Shown piece by piece: positions 24,758-32,695 of a DNA stretch of 52,358 bases. Made by a program: the position numbers and the translations under genes. The DNA is from JBLHOS01 sp047623825 (lineage in GTDB: Bacteria > Pseudomonadota > Alphaproteobacteria > Rhodobacterales > Rhodobacteraceae). Position 1 is the first letter of the stretch. Each line of letters opens with the position of its first letter. The notes beneath the pieces are model-generated. The model was not told the origin of the DNA. It saw only the letters and a list, made by a program, of their open reading frames with translations, and searched no databases. Location of the stretch: the NCBI GenBank assembly GCA_047623825.1, contig JBLHOS010000010.1, positions 1-52,358 of the forward strand, written 5' to 3'.

Positions 24758-25822
24758 TTACTTTGACACCCATCCCTGAAGGTTCTCATCAACCACCTGT
24801 GCCAGTGCATTTATATGCGCCCCTTCGTCGTTTAGGCATGGGATGTAGGTAAATTTCAGCCCTCCCGCCCCCTCAAAACTTTCCTTGATCTCTTCGTTGA
24901 TCTCCTCCAGCGTTTCGATGCAATCGGACGAGAACGCAGGCGCAATCACGGCAATATTCTTTTTGCCTTGCTCCGCCAGACGAGCAACTTCTTTGACGGT
25001 ATAAGGCTGTAGCCATTCCTCCGGACCGAAACGTGACTGAAATGTCGTTTTGATTTCGGTATCAGCCCAGCCCAAACGTTCCTTTAACAGGCGCGTCGTT
25101 TTCTGGCATTGGCAGTGATAGGGATCACCCTCCATCAGATAGCGTTTCGGTACACCGTGAAAAGAGCATACCAGAAGGTCTGGACGATCTTCGATGGCCG
25201 CATAAGCCCGCTCAACTGATTGTGCCAGCGCCTCTATATAGGCTGGATGCTCAAAATATGGCTCTACGGTGCGGACAATCGGTTGCCATTTCACGTCCCT
25301 CAGCGAGCGAAAGAATTCATCACACGCTGTGGCGGATGTTGCGCCAGCATATTGCGGATAAAGTGGGAAAAAGAGGATCTTTTGACAGCCCTGCGCCAGA
25401 AGCGCATCAACCTTGGATTTGGTCGACGGGTTGCCGTAACGCATGCAATAATCAACGATGACCTGATCGCCGTAACGTTCCTGCATCGCCTCAGCCATTT
25501 TGGCGGTCTGCGCTTTGGTGATCGTCGCCAGCGGGCTTTCACCTTTGTCGTGGTTCCAGATCGATTTGTACGCCCTACCGGATGAAAAGGGTCGTTTCGT
25601 CAGAATGACCAACTGAAGTAGTGGTTGCCAGATCCATGGGCTGTAATCGATGACCCGGCGGTCAGACAGAAACTCATTCAGGTACCGACGCATCGCCCAA
25701 TAGGTGTAGTCATCTGGTGTCCCCAGATTTGACAGCAGAACGCCGATCTTTCCAAATTTGACCGGTGGATGATCAGCAGGCGCGTGTTCAAGTGTGGCGT
25801 TTGGTGTTGGCATCATGTTCAT
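24758..25822 (-). CDS. hemH: Ferrochelatase
   Basis: Inserts Fe2+ into protoporphyrin IX in the last step of heme synthesis. The protein has 354 residues, normal for the family. The N-terminal LLSNLGTPDDYTYWAMRRYL is typical. The catalytic histidine is His222 in CSFHGVPKRY, and the acidic partner lies in FSSDCIETLEEI. CQCQ near residue 239 may reflect the cysteine-bearing ferrochelatases that bind a 2Fe-2S cluster, but I cannot assign the ligands. ATG 25822 is used; ATG 25816 or 25813 would differ by two or three residues. It follows the methyltransferase gene by 13 bases on the same strand. Confidence 0.95.
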   Translation of the reverse strand: MNMMPTPNATLEHAPADHPPVKFGKIGVLLSNLGTPDDYTYWAMRRYLNEFLSDRRVIDYSPWIWQPLLQLVILTKRPFSSGRAYKSIWNHDKGESPLATITKAQTAKMAEAMQERYGDQVIVDYCMRYGNPSTKSKVDALLAQGCQKILFFPLYPQYAGATSATACDEFFRSLRDVKWQPIVRTVEPYFEHPAYIEALAQSVERAYAAIEDRPDLLVCSFHGVPKRYLMEGDPYHCQCQKTTRLLKERLGWADTEIKTTFQSRFGPEEWLQPYTVKEVARLAEQGKKNIAVIAPAFSSDCIETLEEINEEIKESFEGAGGLKFTYIPCLNDEGAHINALAQVVDENLQGWVSK

Positions 25823-25835
25823 TTTACTCGGAGCC

Positions 25836-26690
25836 TCATTTGAGATCGCGGTCTAGGACCGGCGTTGCTGTGTCGTCAAACTCTGTTGTGCGAAGTGCGT
25901 CGGCAAGGCGCGCCTTTGCACTTCCGGGGCGTAACGGCTTTTGTTGACTGGCATCGGGCGCCCAGCCGGTGAGAAAGATCAAATCAAAGGTCGCGCGGAT
26001 CCGGTTGTCCTCTGCAGGGAAATTCGCAGCATACAGCGTTGTGGCATGTGCAAATAAAGCACGACTGGAAAAAGAACGATGCCGCGCGCTGAGAGCATTT
26101 GTCTCTCCCATGGCGCGCAGATCGGCGACCAGATCAATAAGGCCGCGATACGTGACGTGGCGCTGCAAAACATCTGCGACAGGCAGGGCAAGGCCTGCGC
26201 GCTGCAACAATCCGCCTAGATCACGTACCTCACCCATTGGGGCCACACGGGGCGACAGGCCACTTGTCAGGTCAATTTCGGCTTGGCCCAGAACCGCGCG
26301 AAGCTCATTTAACGTTTCGCCGCCGAACATCGCCACCAGCAAAAGGCCGTCGGGCTTTAGCGCATGCCTGCACTGGATCAACTGGCCGACCGGATCGTTT
26401 GCCCAATGTAGGCCCATTCCATGGATGATCAGATCATGAGAATTGGGGGCTAAATCCAAGACATCATCATCTGCCACAATCTTGGCACCAGCCACAACAT
26501 CGCCCCAAACATTCGCAAAAGGCGTGACAATTGCTGGCTTGGTAAACGTTCTGTTAACGTCGATGAGTCTTTCTTTAATCTCGAAGATAGCATCGTCATG
26601 CAAAAACTGCGCTGACGCGATATCACCGCGCGCCCGGTGACGTGCAAGGGCTGTGAGGTCCACAAGTTGGGTCGGCGCGGTCGGTGTCAT
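25836..26690 (-). CDS. BioC/NDUFAF5-like SAM-dependent methyltransferase
   Basis: A 284-residue class I methyltransferase-fold protein. The order of features (LARHRARGDIASAQFLHDD at the start, DLIIHGMGLHWANDPVGQL, PDGLLLVAMFGGETLNELR) fits the alphaproteobacterial family related to mitochondrial NDUFAF5, a complex I assembly factor that hydroxylates an arginine, and to BioC. The glycine-rich SAM loop is weak, as in that family. Annotators often call it BioC, but no biotin genes are nearby. It is followed by hemH and diverges from comF across 41 bases. Confidence 0.8.
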   Translation of the reverse strand: MTPTAPTQLVDLTALARHRARGDIASAQFLHDDAIFEIKERLIDVNRTFTKPAIVTPFANVWGDVVAGAKIVADDDVLDLAPNSHDLIIHGMGLHWANDPVGQLIQCRHALKPDGLLLVAMFGGETLNELRAVLGQAEIDLTSGLSPRVAPMGEVRDLGGLLQRAGLALPVADVLQRHVTYRGLIDLVADLRAMGETNALSARHRSFSSRALFAHATTLYAANFPAEDNRIRATFDLIFLTGWAPDASQQKPLRPGSAKARLADALRTTEFDDTATPVLDRDLK

Positions 26691-26731
26691 GACGGTCCTG
26701 TCGGTTTCTCAGAGCAACTTAGGAGGCTCCA

Positions 26732-27454
26732 GTGAGATTGCAAACTGCTCTGCATGCGGTGTTTCCGCCTGAATGCCTGACTTGTGAGGCGCGTGTCGAT
26801 ACGGATTTCGCACTTTGTGGGGCGTGCTGGATCGAAACACCATTCATCACAGGGGCGATTTGCCAACTGTGTGGTGTGGGATTGCCCGGCGCCGATGAGG
26901 AGGAGGACCTTCATTGTGACGATTGCCGCAGCATCGCGCGGCCTTGGCACCGTGGACGTGCTGTCTTTAGTTATGCAGGCAATGCCCGGTCAATGGTTCT
27001 TGCGCTCAAGCATGGGGACCGGCCTGCGATTGCGCGTGCGGCCGGCGGTTGGTTGGCGCGCGCGGCGGCACCACTTGTCACACCGCAAACCGTGATTGTA
27101 CCGATCCCACTGCATTGGATGCGACTGGCTAAGCGGCGCTATAATCAATCGGCCCTGTTAGCACAGGCTCTGGGTCGCGCGATCGAAATTCCGGTGCTGC
27201 CGGATGCGATTCAGCGCCATGTTGCGACCGCATCATTGGATGGGTTGGACCGTGAGGCGCGGTTCAAAATGGTGAGCGACTGTATTCGTCCACACCCGCG
27301 CCACAGTGTGGATCTAGTTGGAAAAGATGTGATTTTGGTCGATGACGTCATGACGTCAGGGGCTACTTTTGCCGCCGCAACTGAGGCCTGTCGGCAAGCC
27401 GGTGCGATCACAACCTGTGTGATTGCCCTAGCGCGCGTTGCCAAGGATGCCTAA
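26732..27454 (+). CDS. comF: ComF-family phosphoribosyltransferase-like protein
   Basis: A 240-residue ComF homologue. The N-terminus carries three Cys-pair zinc motifs: Cys15/18, Cys29/32 and Cys44/47 (with Cys62/65 near DDC). The C-terminal half is a type I phosphoribosyltransferase fold with the PRPP loop VILVDDVMTSGAT near residue 200. In naturally competent bacteria ComF supports DNA uptake; here only the family can be claimed. The start is GTG 26732 behind AGGAGG (21 to 26 bases into the line, six bases upstream). The glutaredoxin gene follows after 36 bases. Confidence 0.9.
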   Translation: MRLQTALHAVFPPECLTCEARVDTDFALCGACWIETPFITGAICQLCGVGLPGADEEEDLHCDDCRSIARPWHRGRAVFSYAGNARSMVLALKHGDRPAIARAAGGWLARAAAPLVTPQTVIVPIPLHWMRLAKRRYNQSALLAQALGRAIEIPVLPDAIQRHVATASLDGLDREARFKMVSDCIRPHPRHSVDLVGKDVILVDDVMTSGATFAAATEACRQAGAITTCVIALARVAKDA

Positions 27455-27490
27455 TTGGCTAGTCTGAACAAAAGCCCAAGGAATGAAACT

Positions 27491-27748
27491 ATGCAGACAG
27501 TTGAAATTTACACTTCGCCGCTTTGCGGATTTTGCCATGCCGCAAAGCGGATGCTGAATGACAAAGGGATCAGCTTTGCTGAGTATGATGTGGGCCGTAA
27601 TCCCGACAAACGTCAGGAAATGCTGGGTCGTGCCAATGGTCGCCACACAGTTCCGCAGATCTTTATCGGTGATAATCATGTCGGTGGATACGATGATATG
27701 GCAACGCTTGAGCGGAACGGCAAGCTCGATCTGATGCTGAACAGCTGA
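27491..27748 (+). CDS. grxC: Glutaredoxin 3
   Basis: An 85-residue cytosolic GSH-dependent thiol reductase. The redox motif is Cys12-Gly-Phe-Cys15 in SPLCGFCHAA, in place of the enterobacterial CPYC; the CGFC form is usual in this bacterial group as I recall. TVPQIFIGDNHVGGYDD is the glutathione-binding region. ATG 27491 is the start; a longer frame from TTG 27455 lacks family sequence. It is followed at once by the nitrilase-family gene and preceded by comF, probably one transcript. Confidence 0.95.
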   Translation: MQTVEIYTSPLCGFCHAAKRMLNDKGISFAEYDVGRNPDKRQEMLGRANGRHTVPQIFIGDNHVGGYDDMATLERNGKLDLMLNS

Positions 27749-27752
27749 TGTG

Positions 27753-28586
27753 ATGCGCGCAGCTTTGGTACAGATGACGTCGACCGATATCCCGGCCGAG
27801 AATGTTACAAGCGTCCTTGAGGCGTTGAAAATCGCCAAAGCGGGCGGGGCTGATTTTGTCTTGACCCCTGAGGTCACTAATTGCCTGTCCACCAGCCGGG
27901 CCCATCAAGAACAAGTCTTAAGCGCGCAAGAGGATGATCTGGTTCTGGCGGCAGTCCGTACGGCTGCCGCGGATCTGGGCCTATGGGTTTTAATCGGTTC
28001 CTGTGCGCTGAAGACAACAGATGTCGATGGCCGTTTTGCCAACCGGTCCTTGCTGATCTCCGACACGGGCGATCTGGTGGCTTATTATGACAAGATCCAT
28101 ATGTTCGACGTGGACCTCAGCGAAACAGAGACCTATCGCGAGTCTGAGGGATACCGCCCTGGCGATCGAGCAGTGACGACCCAGACGCCATTTGGGATGC
28201 TGGGATTTACCATTTGTTATGATGTGCGATTTCCCGCCCTGCACCGGCAGTTGGCTCAAGAGGGTGCACAGATCCTGACTTCACCCGCTGCATTCTCTTA
28301 TCTGACCGGACAGGCGCATTGGGAGACGCTGTTGCGCGCCCGCGCGATCGAGACCGGGTGTTTTGTATTGGCCCCGGCGCAGACCGGTATTCATCCCAGC
28401 ACAACCGGATCAACCCGGCAAACCCATGGCCACAGTCTGGCAATCGCCCCTTGGGGGGAAATCTTGCTGGATGCCGGAACAGAGCCCGGCGTCTACTTTG
28501 TCGATATCGATTTGGACCGAGTGTCAGGGGCGCGACGCCGTGTCCCGTCCCTGACGCACGATAGATCGTATCATATCACAAAATGA
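27753..28586 (+). CDS. Carbon-nitrogen hydrolase (nitrilase superfamily)
   Basis: A 277-residue amidase of the Nit1/omega-amidase-like branch. The catalytic triad is visible as Glu40 (TPEVTN), Lys114 (YDKIHMFD) and Cys155 (FTICYDVRFP). Bacterial Nit1-type enzymes deaminate deaminated glutathione, a good fit beside grxC, but this is inference. A GTG at 27750 also leads into the frame; I use ATG 27753, one codon later. Its stop overlaps the marR start as ATGA. Confidence 0.9.
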   Translation: MRAALVQMTSTDIPAENVTSVLEALKIAKAGGADFVLTPEVTNCLSTSRAHQEQVLSAQEDDLVLAAVRTAAADLGLWVLIGSCALKTTDVDGRFANRSLLISDTGDLVAYYDKIHMFDVDLSETETYRESEGYRPGDRAVTTQTPFGMLGFTICYDVRFPALHRQLAQEGAQILTSPAAFSYLTGQAHWETLLRARAIETGCFVLAPAQTGIHPSTTGSTRQTHGHSLAIAPWGEILLDAGTEPGVYFVDIDLDRVSGARRRVPSLTHDRSYHITK

Positions 28587-29026
28587 AAACTCCCAAAGAC
28601 TCCCTTGCCGTCGCGCTGTTCAGTGAGATTTTTATGGCGGACCAACTGGCCCGGAATCGCCTGTCCAAGGCGCTGCCCAAGGGTATGGAGCTTAGCCATT
28701 TTTCAGTTCTGAACCATTTGGCGCGTGGCACTGAGGAACGCACACCGGCGCAATTGGCCAAGTCGTTCCATGTGACGCGCGGCGCGATGACCAACACGTT
28801 GGGTAAATTGGAGTGGGCCGGCCACGTACATATCCGACCGGACTGGGATGACGCGCGTCGCAAACTCGTCTCGATCAGCCCGGCGGGACGCGCCGCGCGT
28901 GATGTGGCCCTAGAGGCGATTACGCCGATCCTAAGTGCAAGCCTGACAGAGATTGGCACTGAACGTGTGCGCGCCGCCTTGCCCGTAATCCGGGAGTTGC
29001 GCGTACGCCTTGAGAGCGAGTCCTAG
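28583..29026 (+). CDS. MarR-family transcriptional regulator
   Basis: A 147-residue winged-helix regulator. Residues about 30-95 hold the DNA-binding part: HFSVLNHLARG, TPAQLAKSFHVTRGAMTNTLGKLEWAGHV, and the wing RRKLVSISPAGRAAR. Its ATG overlaps the amidase stop, so it is translated with the comF-grxC-amidase group and may report on thiol or oxidative state, which is a guess from neighbours. It converges with ubiG, and the two genes overlap by four bases at their ends. Confidence 0.92.
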   Translation: MKTPKDSLAVALFSEIFMADQLARNRLSKALPKGMELSHFSVLNHLARGTEERTPAQLAKSFHVTRGAMTNTLGKLEWAGHVHIRPDWDDARRKLVSISPAGRAARDVALEAITPILSASLTEIGTERVRAALPVIRELRVRLESES

Positions 29027-29766
29027 CGCTTTAGGCTGGCAGTCACGTAATTGACGCTCAGATCGCGGTCCGACAGCGACCATGTCCAGGCCACCGGGTT
29101 GAAGACAAAACCCTTACGATCCACGGGATCAAGCCCGGCGGCCCGAATCAATCCGTACAGCTCCTCCGGTGTTATGAATTTTTGCCAATCATGCGTGCCT
29201 TTGGGCAGCCAGCGCATAACGTATTCTGCACCAATGATCGCCATCGCAAAGCTTTTGGGATTGCGGTTGATGGTTGAGCAGATCATCAGCCCGCCGTGTT
29301 TCAAAAGTTCCTGACAGGCAGTCAAATAGCCTTGGGGATCGGCCACGTGTTCAACCACTTCCATGTTCAGCACGACGTCGAACTGTTCACCATCCGCTGC
29401 CATCGCCTCGGCAGTGGTAAAGCGATAATCGATCTCAAGCCCGGATTTCTCGGCATGAACCTGTGCCACTGGAATGTTGCGCGCCGCCGCATCAGCGCCA
29501 ACAACAGTGGCACCCAGACGGGCCATCGGTTCGGCCAGCAAACCGCCACCGCAACCTATATCAAGGATCCGCAATCCCGCGAAAGGCAGGGCTGTTTTCA
29601 GGTCCCGGCCATATTCCGCAGCGATCTGGGATGTGATGTAATCCAACCTTGTCGGGTTCAGCATATGCAAGGGTTTGAATTTGCCCTTGGGATCCCACCA
29701 TTCGGCGGCCATGGCTTCAAACTTGGCAATCTCGCCGCTGTCTACCGTCTGGGTGGCGGTGGTCAT
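29023..29766 (-). CDS. ubiG: UbiG, ubiquinone O-methyltransferase
   Basis: A 247-residue SAM-dependent enzyme that performs both O-methylations of the ubiquinone head group. Motif I ILDIGCGGGLLAEPM starts at residue 67. VVLNMEVVEHV and GLMICSTINRNPKSF are the family hallmarks, as is the N-terminal EIAKFEAMAAEWWDPKGKFKPLH. It acts on membrane-bound quinone intermediates. ATG 29766 is the start. The promoter lies in the 72-base gap to pip, which is divergent. Confidence 0.96.
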   Translation of the reverse strand: MTTATQTVDSGEIAKFEAMAAEWWDPKGKFKPLHMLNPTRLDYITSQIAAEYGRDLKTALPFAGLRILDIGCGGGLLAEPMARLGATVVGADAAARNIPVAQVHAEKSGLEIDYRFTTAEAMAADGEQFDVVLNMEVVEHVADPQGYLTACQELLKHGGLMICSTINRNPKSFAMAIIGAEYVMRWLPKGTHDWQKFITPEELYGLIRAAGLDPVDRKGFVFNPVAWTWSLSDRDLSVNYVTASLKR

Positions 29767-29838
29767 GGTGATCCCTTTCTTGTCTTGTCTATAATTGAGG
29801 CATGGTAGCTGGACCTTCTGGGTCTATATAGGTGTGGC

Positions 29839-30828
29839 ATGGATAAGTTCTCAGGCCAAAAGCGCGCAGCAGCGCATCTGTTTCCGCCGATCGACCCGTT
29901 TGATCAGCGGATGTTGGATGTTGGCGATGGTCATCAGATCTATGTTGAGCAATGCGGGAACCCCAATGGCGCGCCTGTCGTGGTGTTGCATGGCGGGCCC
30001 GGCGGCGGATGTAGCCCGGCAATGCGCCGATATTTTGATCCTGAACATTGGCGGATCATCCTGTTTGATCAGCGTGGCTGTGGCCGGTCGCGGCCCCACG
30101 CTGCGATCAAGGACAATACGACGTGGCACCTTGTTGGCGATATTGAGCAGATCCGGAACACCCTTGAAATTGATCGGTGGGCCGTCTTTGGCGGCAGCTG
30201 GGGTGCTACGCTGGGTCTGGTCTATGCGCAGGCCCACCCGGCGCATGTGGCCTATCTGGCGCTTCGTGGTGTGTTCCTGTCGACCCGGCGCGAATTGAGT
30301 TGGTTCTATGGCGGCGGTGCTGGACAATTTTGGCCAGAACAATGGGCGCGGTTCACGGCGCTGGTGCCTGAGGATGAGCAGGACAATCTGATCGCGGCCT
30401 ATAACCGGCGCTTGTTTTGCGGCGATCTGATGGTTGAGACCCGGTTTGCCCGAGCTTGGGCCGCTTGGGAAAATGCACTGGCCTCAATCGACAGCGATGG
30501 TGGCGGCGGGGAAAGCCCGGCGGACTATGCCCGCGCCTTTGCCCGGCTGGAAAACCACTATTTCATGAATTCCGGATTTCTGGAGGAGGACGGCCAGATC
30601 TTGCGGGACCTTCACCGAATAGCCCATATCCCGGGCACAATCGTGCAGGGTCGTTACGATATGATCTGCCCGCCGAAATCCGCCCATATGCTGGCCAAGG
30701 GTTGGCCTTCGGCAAAACTGCAAATGGTCAAATCGGCAGGCCATGCCCTGTCAGAACCCGGGATTAGCCAAGAATTGGTGCGGGTTATGAAGGCCGTCGG
30801 CCAACGTCGTGGGCGATTTGGCCTTTAA
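29839..30828 (+). CDS. pip: Proline iminopeptidase
   Basis: A 329-residue alpha/beta hydrolase that removes N-terminal proline from peptides. The oxyanion motif HGGPGGG is at residues 51-57. The nucleophile elbow GGSWG puts Ser120 at the active site. The remaining triad members fit RYDMICPP (Asp) and SAGHALSEPG (His) near the C-terminus. Length and the WRIILFDQRGCGRS block match the S33 peptidase Pip family. It is a single gene between ubiG (divergent) and a methyltransferase gene (convergent, four-base overlap). Confidence 0.94.
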   Translation: MDKFSGQKRAAAHLFPPIDPFDQRMLDVGDGHQIYVEQCGNPNGAPVVVLHGGPGGGCSPAMRRYFDPEHWRIILFDQRGCGRSRPHAAIKDNTTWHLVGDIEQIRNTLEIDRWAVFGGSWGATLGLVYAQAHPAHVAYLALRGVFLSTRRELSWFYGGGAGQFWPEQWARFTALVPEDEQDNLIAAYNRRLFCGDLMVETRFARAWAAWENALASIDSDGGGGESPADYARAFARLENHYFMNSGFLEEDGQILRDLHRIAHIPGTIVQGRYDMICPPKSAHMLAKGWPSAKLQMVKSAGHALSEPGISQELVRVMKAVGQRRGRFGL

Positions 30829-31676
30829 GGGGCCAAACGAAATAACTTGTAACGATTATACTGGCAAAACGTCGCGGCGGTGCGGGTGTTTTGAAACAAT
30901 CTCTGGGCCAGTCGGTCTCGCCGTTTCTTCTTCATGATCGCCTTCAGAAACCCTGACAGCATGCCACGGATCATCGGCCTGGTCTGTGAAAGCGCTGTAT
31001 CAACTTGCGTAATGGCGTGGCCAAAGACGTGGAAAAGACCCTGTTCCAACTCAACCGAGGGCGCGACAGCTTCGGTCAAATCGTGACAGGCGATGACGCT
31101 AATGTCGCGCTGCTCCAGCAACGTCTCCATCTTTGATAAGGTATGCCCTCCACCGACCTTTGAGGCGTCGGTATGGACAGCCCCTTCGTCAGTGCGAAAG
31201 CAATCACAGATCAGGATCTCACCACCTGTTTTCAGATGAGACTGGGCCTTGCTCAGCGCAAGCTCCATGGGAATGTATTGGAAGCTTTCTGAGAACAGGC
31301 AGAGATCATATTTGTCTGTGGTCTCAAATTCCTCGAACAGCATTTCATGCACATTCGCGTCTGGTGCATTCTCGCGGCACCGGCTGGCAAGGAACGCACT
31401 TGGGATGACGATGTCGATGTGATGGCCAAGGGCACACAGCTTTCGCGCGGTTTCACCCGCGCCGCCGCCGATATCAAGGATCCGCAACCCGGCCCCATCC
31501 GGCAAATGGGAGAACAGAAATTCGGTATAGGCGTCTTGTGCGGCGCGCAGATTGGCGGCGGCAACGTCCAGACCTGTCCACAACCCATAATGCAGGTTCT
31601 CTGCACCGGTCAGCCACTTTGTCAGTGACAGCCCTATATCGAGGCCGAGAGCCCGTGTATCCAATCGTTCCGACAT
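30825..31676 (-). CDS. Class I SAM-dependent methyltransferase
   Basis: A 283-residue protein with a Rossmann methyltransferase domain. Motif I is LRILDIGGGAGETARKL; post-I motifs are HIDIVIPSAFLA and YDLCLFSESFQYIPMELAL, and LKTGGEILICDCFRT follows. The N-terminus (residues 1-60) is helical and the C-terminus is basic (KKKRRDRLAQRLF). The substrate is not deducible; it resembles ubiquinone/menaquinone-type or small-molecule methyltransferases. ATG 31676 (MSERLDTRALG) is chosen behind GGAGTGGG; an in-frame start seven codons upstream is less likely. Confidence 0.82.
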   Translation of the reverse strand: MSERLDTRALGLDIGLSLTKWLTGAENLHYGLWTGLDVAAANLRAAQDAYTEFLFSHLPDGAGLRILDIGGGAGETARKLCALGHHIDIVIPSAFLASRCRENAPDANVHEMLFEEFETTDKYDLCLFSESFQYIPMELALSKAQSHLKTGGEILICDCFRTDEGAVHTDASKVGGGHTLSKMETLLEQRDISVIACHDLTEAVAPSVELEQGLFHVFGHAITQVDTALSQTRPMIRGMLSGFLKAIMKKKRRDRLAQRLFQNTRTAATFCQYNRYKLFRLAP

Positions 31677-31741
31677 TTTATCCCACTCCCTAAGCACTCA
31701 ATGCACGTGATTACGGAAATTCGTAAAGTGCTAACTTGGGG

Positions 31742-32215
31742 TTATTGTGAATGGGGCCCGCAATTTTGGCCCGCTGCGCAGCTTTCGGCCTGTTGGATCG
31801 TTGCGGGTGAAGGTCGTGCAAACACTGTAAACGCACAAAGATCCCCAGCTATGGTCAGCCCGGTATCAGATGTCTGAACAAACGCGATGAGCTTCTGATC
31901 CGTTGCTACCGAACCGCACCACGGATCAAAGCATGCGATCTGCACCTCAACATCTGTATCGAGCGGTAGATCAAAGCCGCTTCGCGTTACCTGCATGCCG
32001 GTCATATGCGCCGCAAATCGGTATCCCTCACGGCCATCAGCCAACGGTTGCTGTGGACCGGTTTGGGTTACGGTTCCAAGGGCCAGAATATAAGTTTCAG
32101 GCGCATCAGCCAGCGAATTGAACGTCTCTGTAATGTTTGGCTGCATGCAACTTAGGGCAGAGACGGGACCGGCCAAAAGAGTGATCCCAATCGCCGCGAC
32201 GCACTGTTTCAACAT
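31742..32215 (-). CDS. Small secreted cysteine-rich protein, NTR/TIMP-like
   Basis: A 157-residue exported protein. The signal peptide is residues 1-20 (MLKQCVAAIGITLLAGPVSA), and maturation would leave LSCMQPNITE at the N-terminus. Mature cysteines lie at C23, CFDPWC, DLC, ESC and QNC. An early cysteine, then ADAPETYILALGTV and later ACFDPWCGS, resembles the OB-fold NTR/TIMP layout; this is an inference and not a recognised match. ATG 32215 overlaps the rppH stop by seven bases. It ends the long rsfS-ctpA-rppH operon. Its role is unknown. Confidence 0.65.
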   Translation of the reverse strand: MLKQCVAAIGITLLAGPVSALSCMQPNITETFNSLADAPETYILALGTVTQTGPQQPLADGREGYRFAAHMTGMQVTRSGFDLPLDTDVEVQIACFDPWCGSVATDQKLIAFVQTSDTGLTIAGDLCAFTVFARPSPATIQQAESCAAGQNCGPHSQ

Positions 32216-32688
32216 AGCCTGAACTCCCTCAAAACCTGCTTGTACAGGGGTTGTTTGAACGGAACTATTGCAGTCAGCAGGTCGGGCCCGGTCATCCAAG
32301 CCCACTGCGAAAATTCCACATCATGTGCCGTCAAATTGATGGCGTTATCAGGTGCATCTAGCTGCACCCAAAGCCACTTTTGCTTTTGACCGCGATATTT
32401 GCCGTCCCAGCGTTTTGGGATCACATCGACCGGCAGATCATAGGGCAACCAATCTTTGGTCTCACCCATGATAGTGACCTGATCAGGGTTGATGCCAGTC
32501 TCCTCGGTCAATTCGCGAAGACCTGCCTGTTGTGGGCTTTCACCCTTGTCGATACCACCCTGGGGCATCTGCCAGGCTGGTGTGGTCATATCGGTCCGCT
32601 GGCCTGCAAAAATCAGGCCAGCGGTATTTGTCATGACGATCCCAACACAAGGCCGATACGGAAGGGCCGCGATTTGTTCGGGTGTCAT
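32209..32688 (-). CDS. rppH: RNA pyrophosphohydrolase
   Basis: A 159-residue Nudix enzyme that converts 5'-triphosphate RNA to monophosphate and so triggers decay. The Nudix box GGIDKGESPQQAGLRELTEETG is intact (residues about 44-65). The YRPCVGIVMTNTAGLIFAGQR and WQMPQGG flanks are the RppH/Ap4A pattern. I place the start at ATG 32688 (MTPEQIAALPYRP), eight bases after the ctpA end, since the frame upstream (to 32718) lies inside ctpA. The C-terminal LRTIVPFKQPLYKQVLREF-type tail is typical. Confidence 0.92.
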   Translation of the reverse strand: MTPEQIAALPYRPCVGIVMTNTAGLIFAGQRTDMTTPAWQMPQGGIDKGESPQQAGLRELTEETGINPDQVTIMGETKDWLPYDLPVDVIPKRWDGKYRGQKQKWLWVQLDAPDNAINLTAHDVEFSQWAWMTGPDLLTAIVPFKQPLYKQVLREFRLC

Positions 32689-32695
32689 TATGAGC

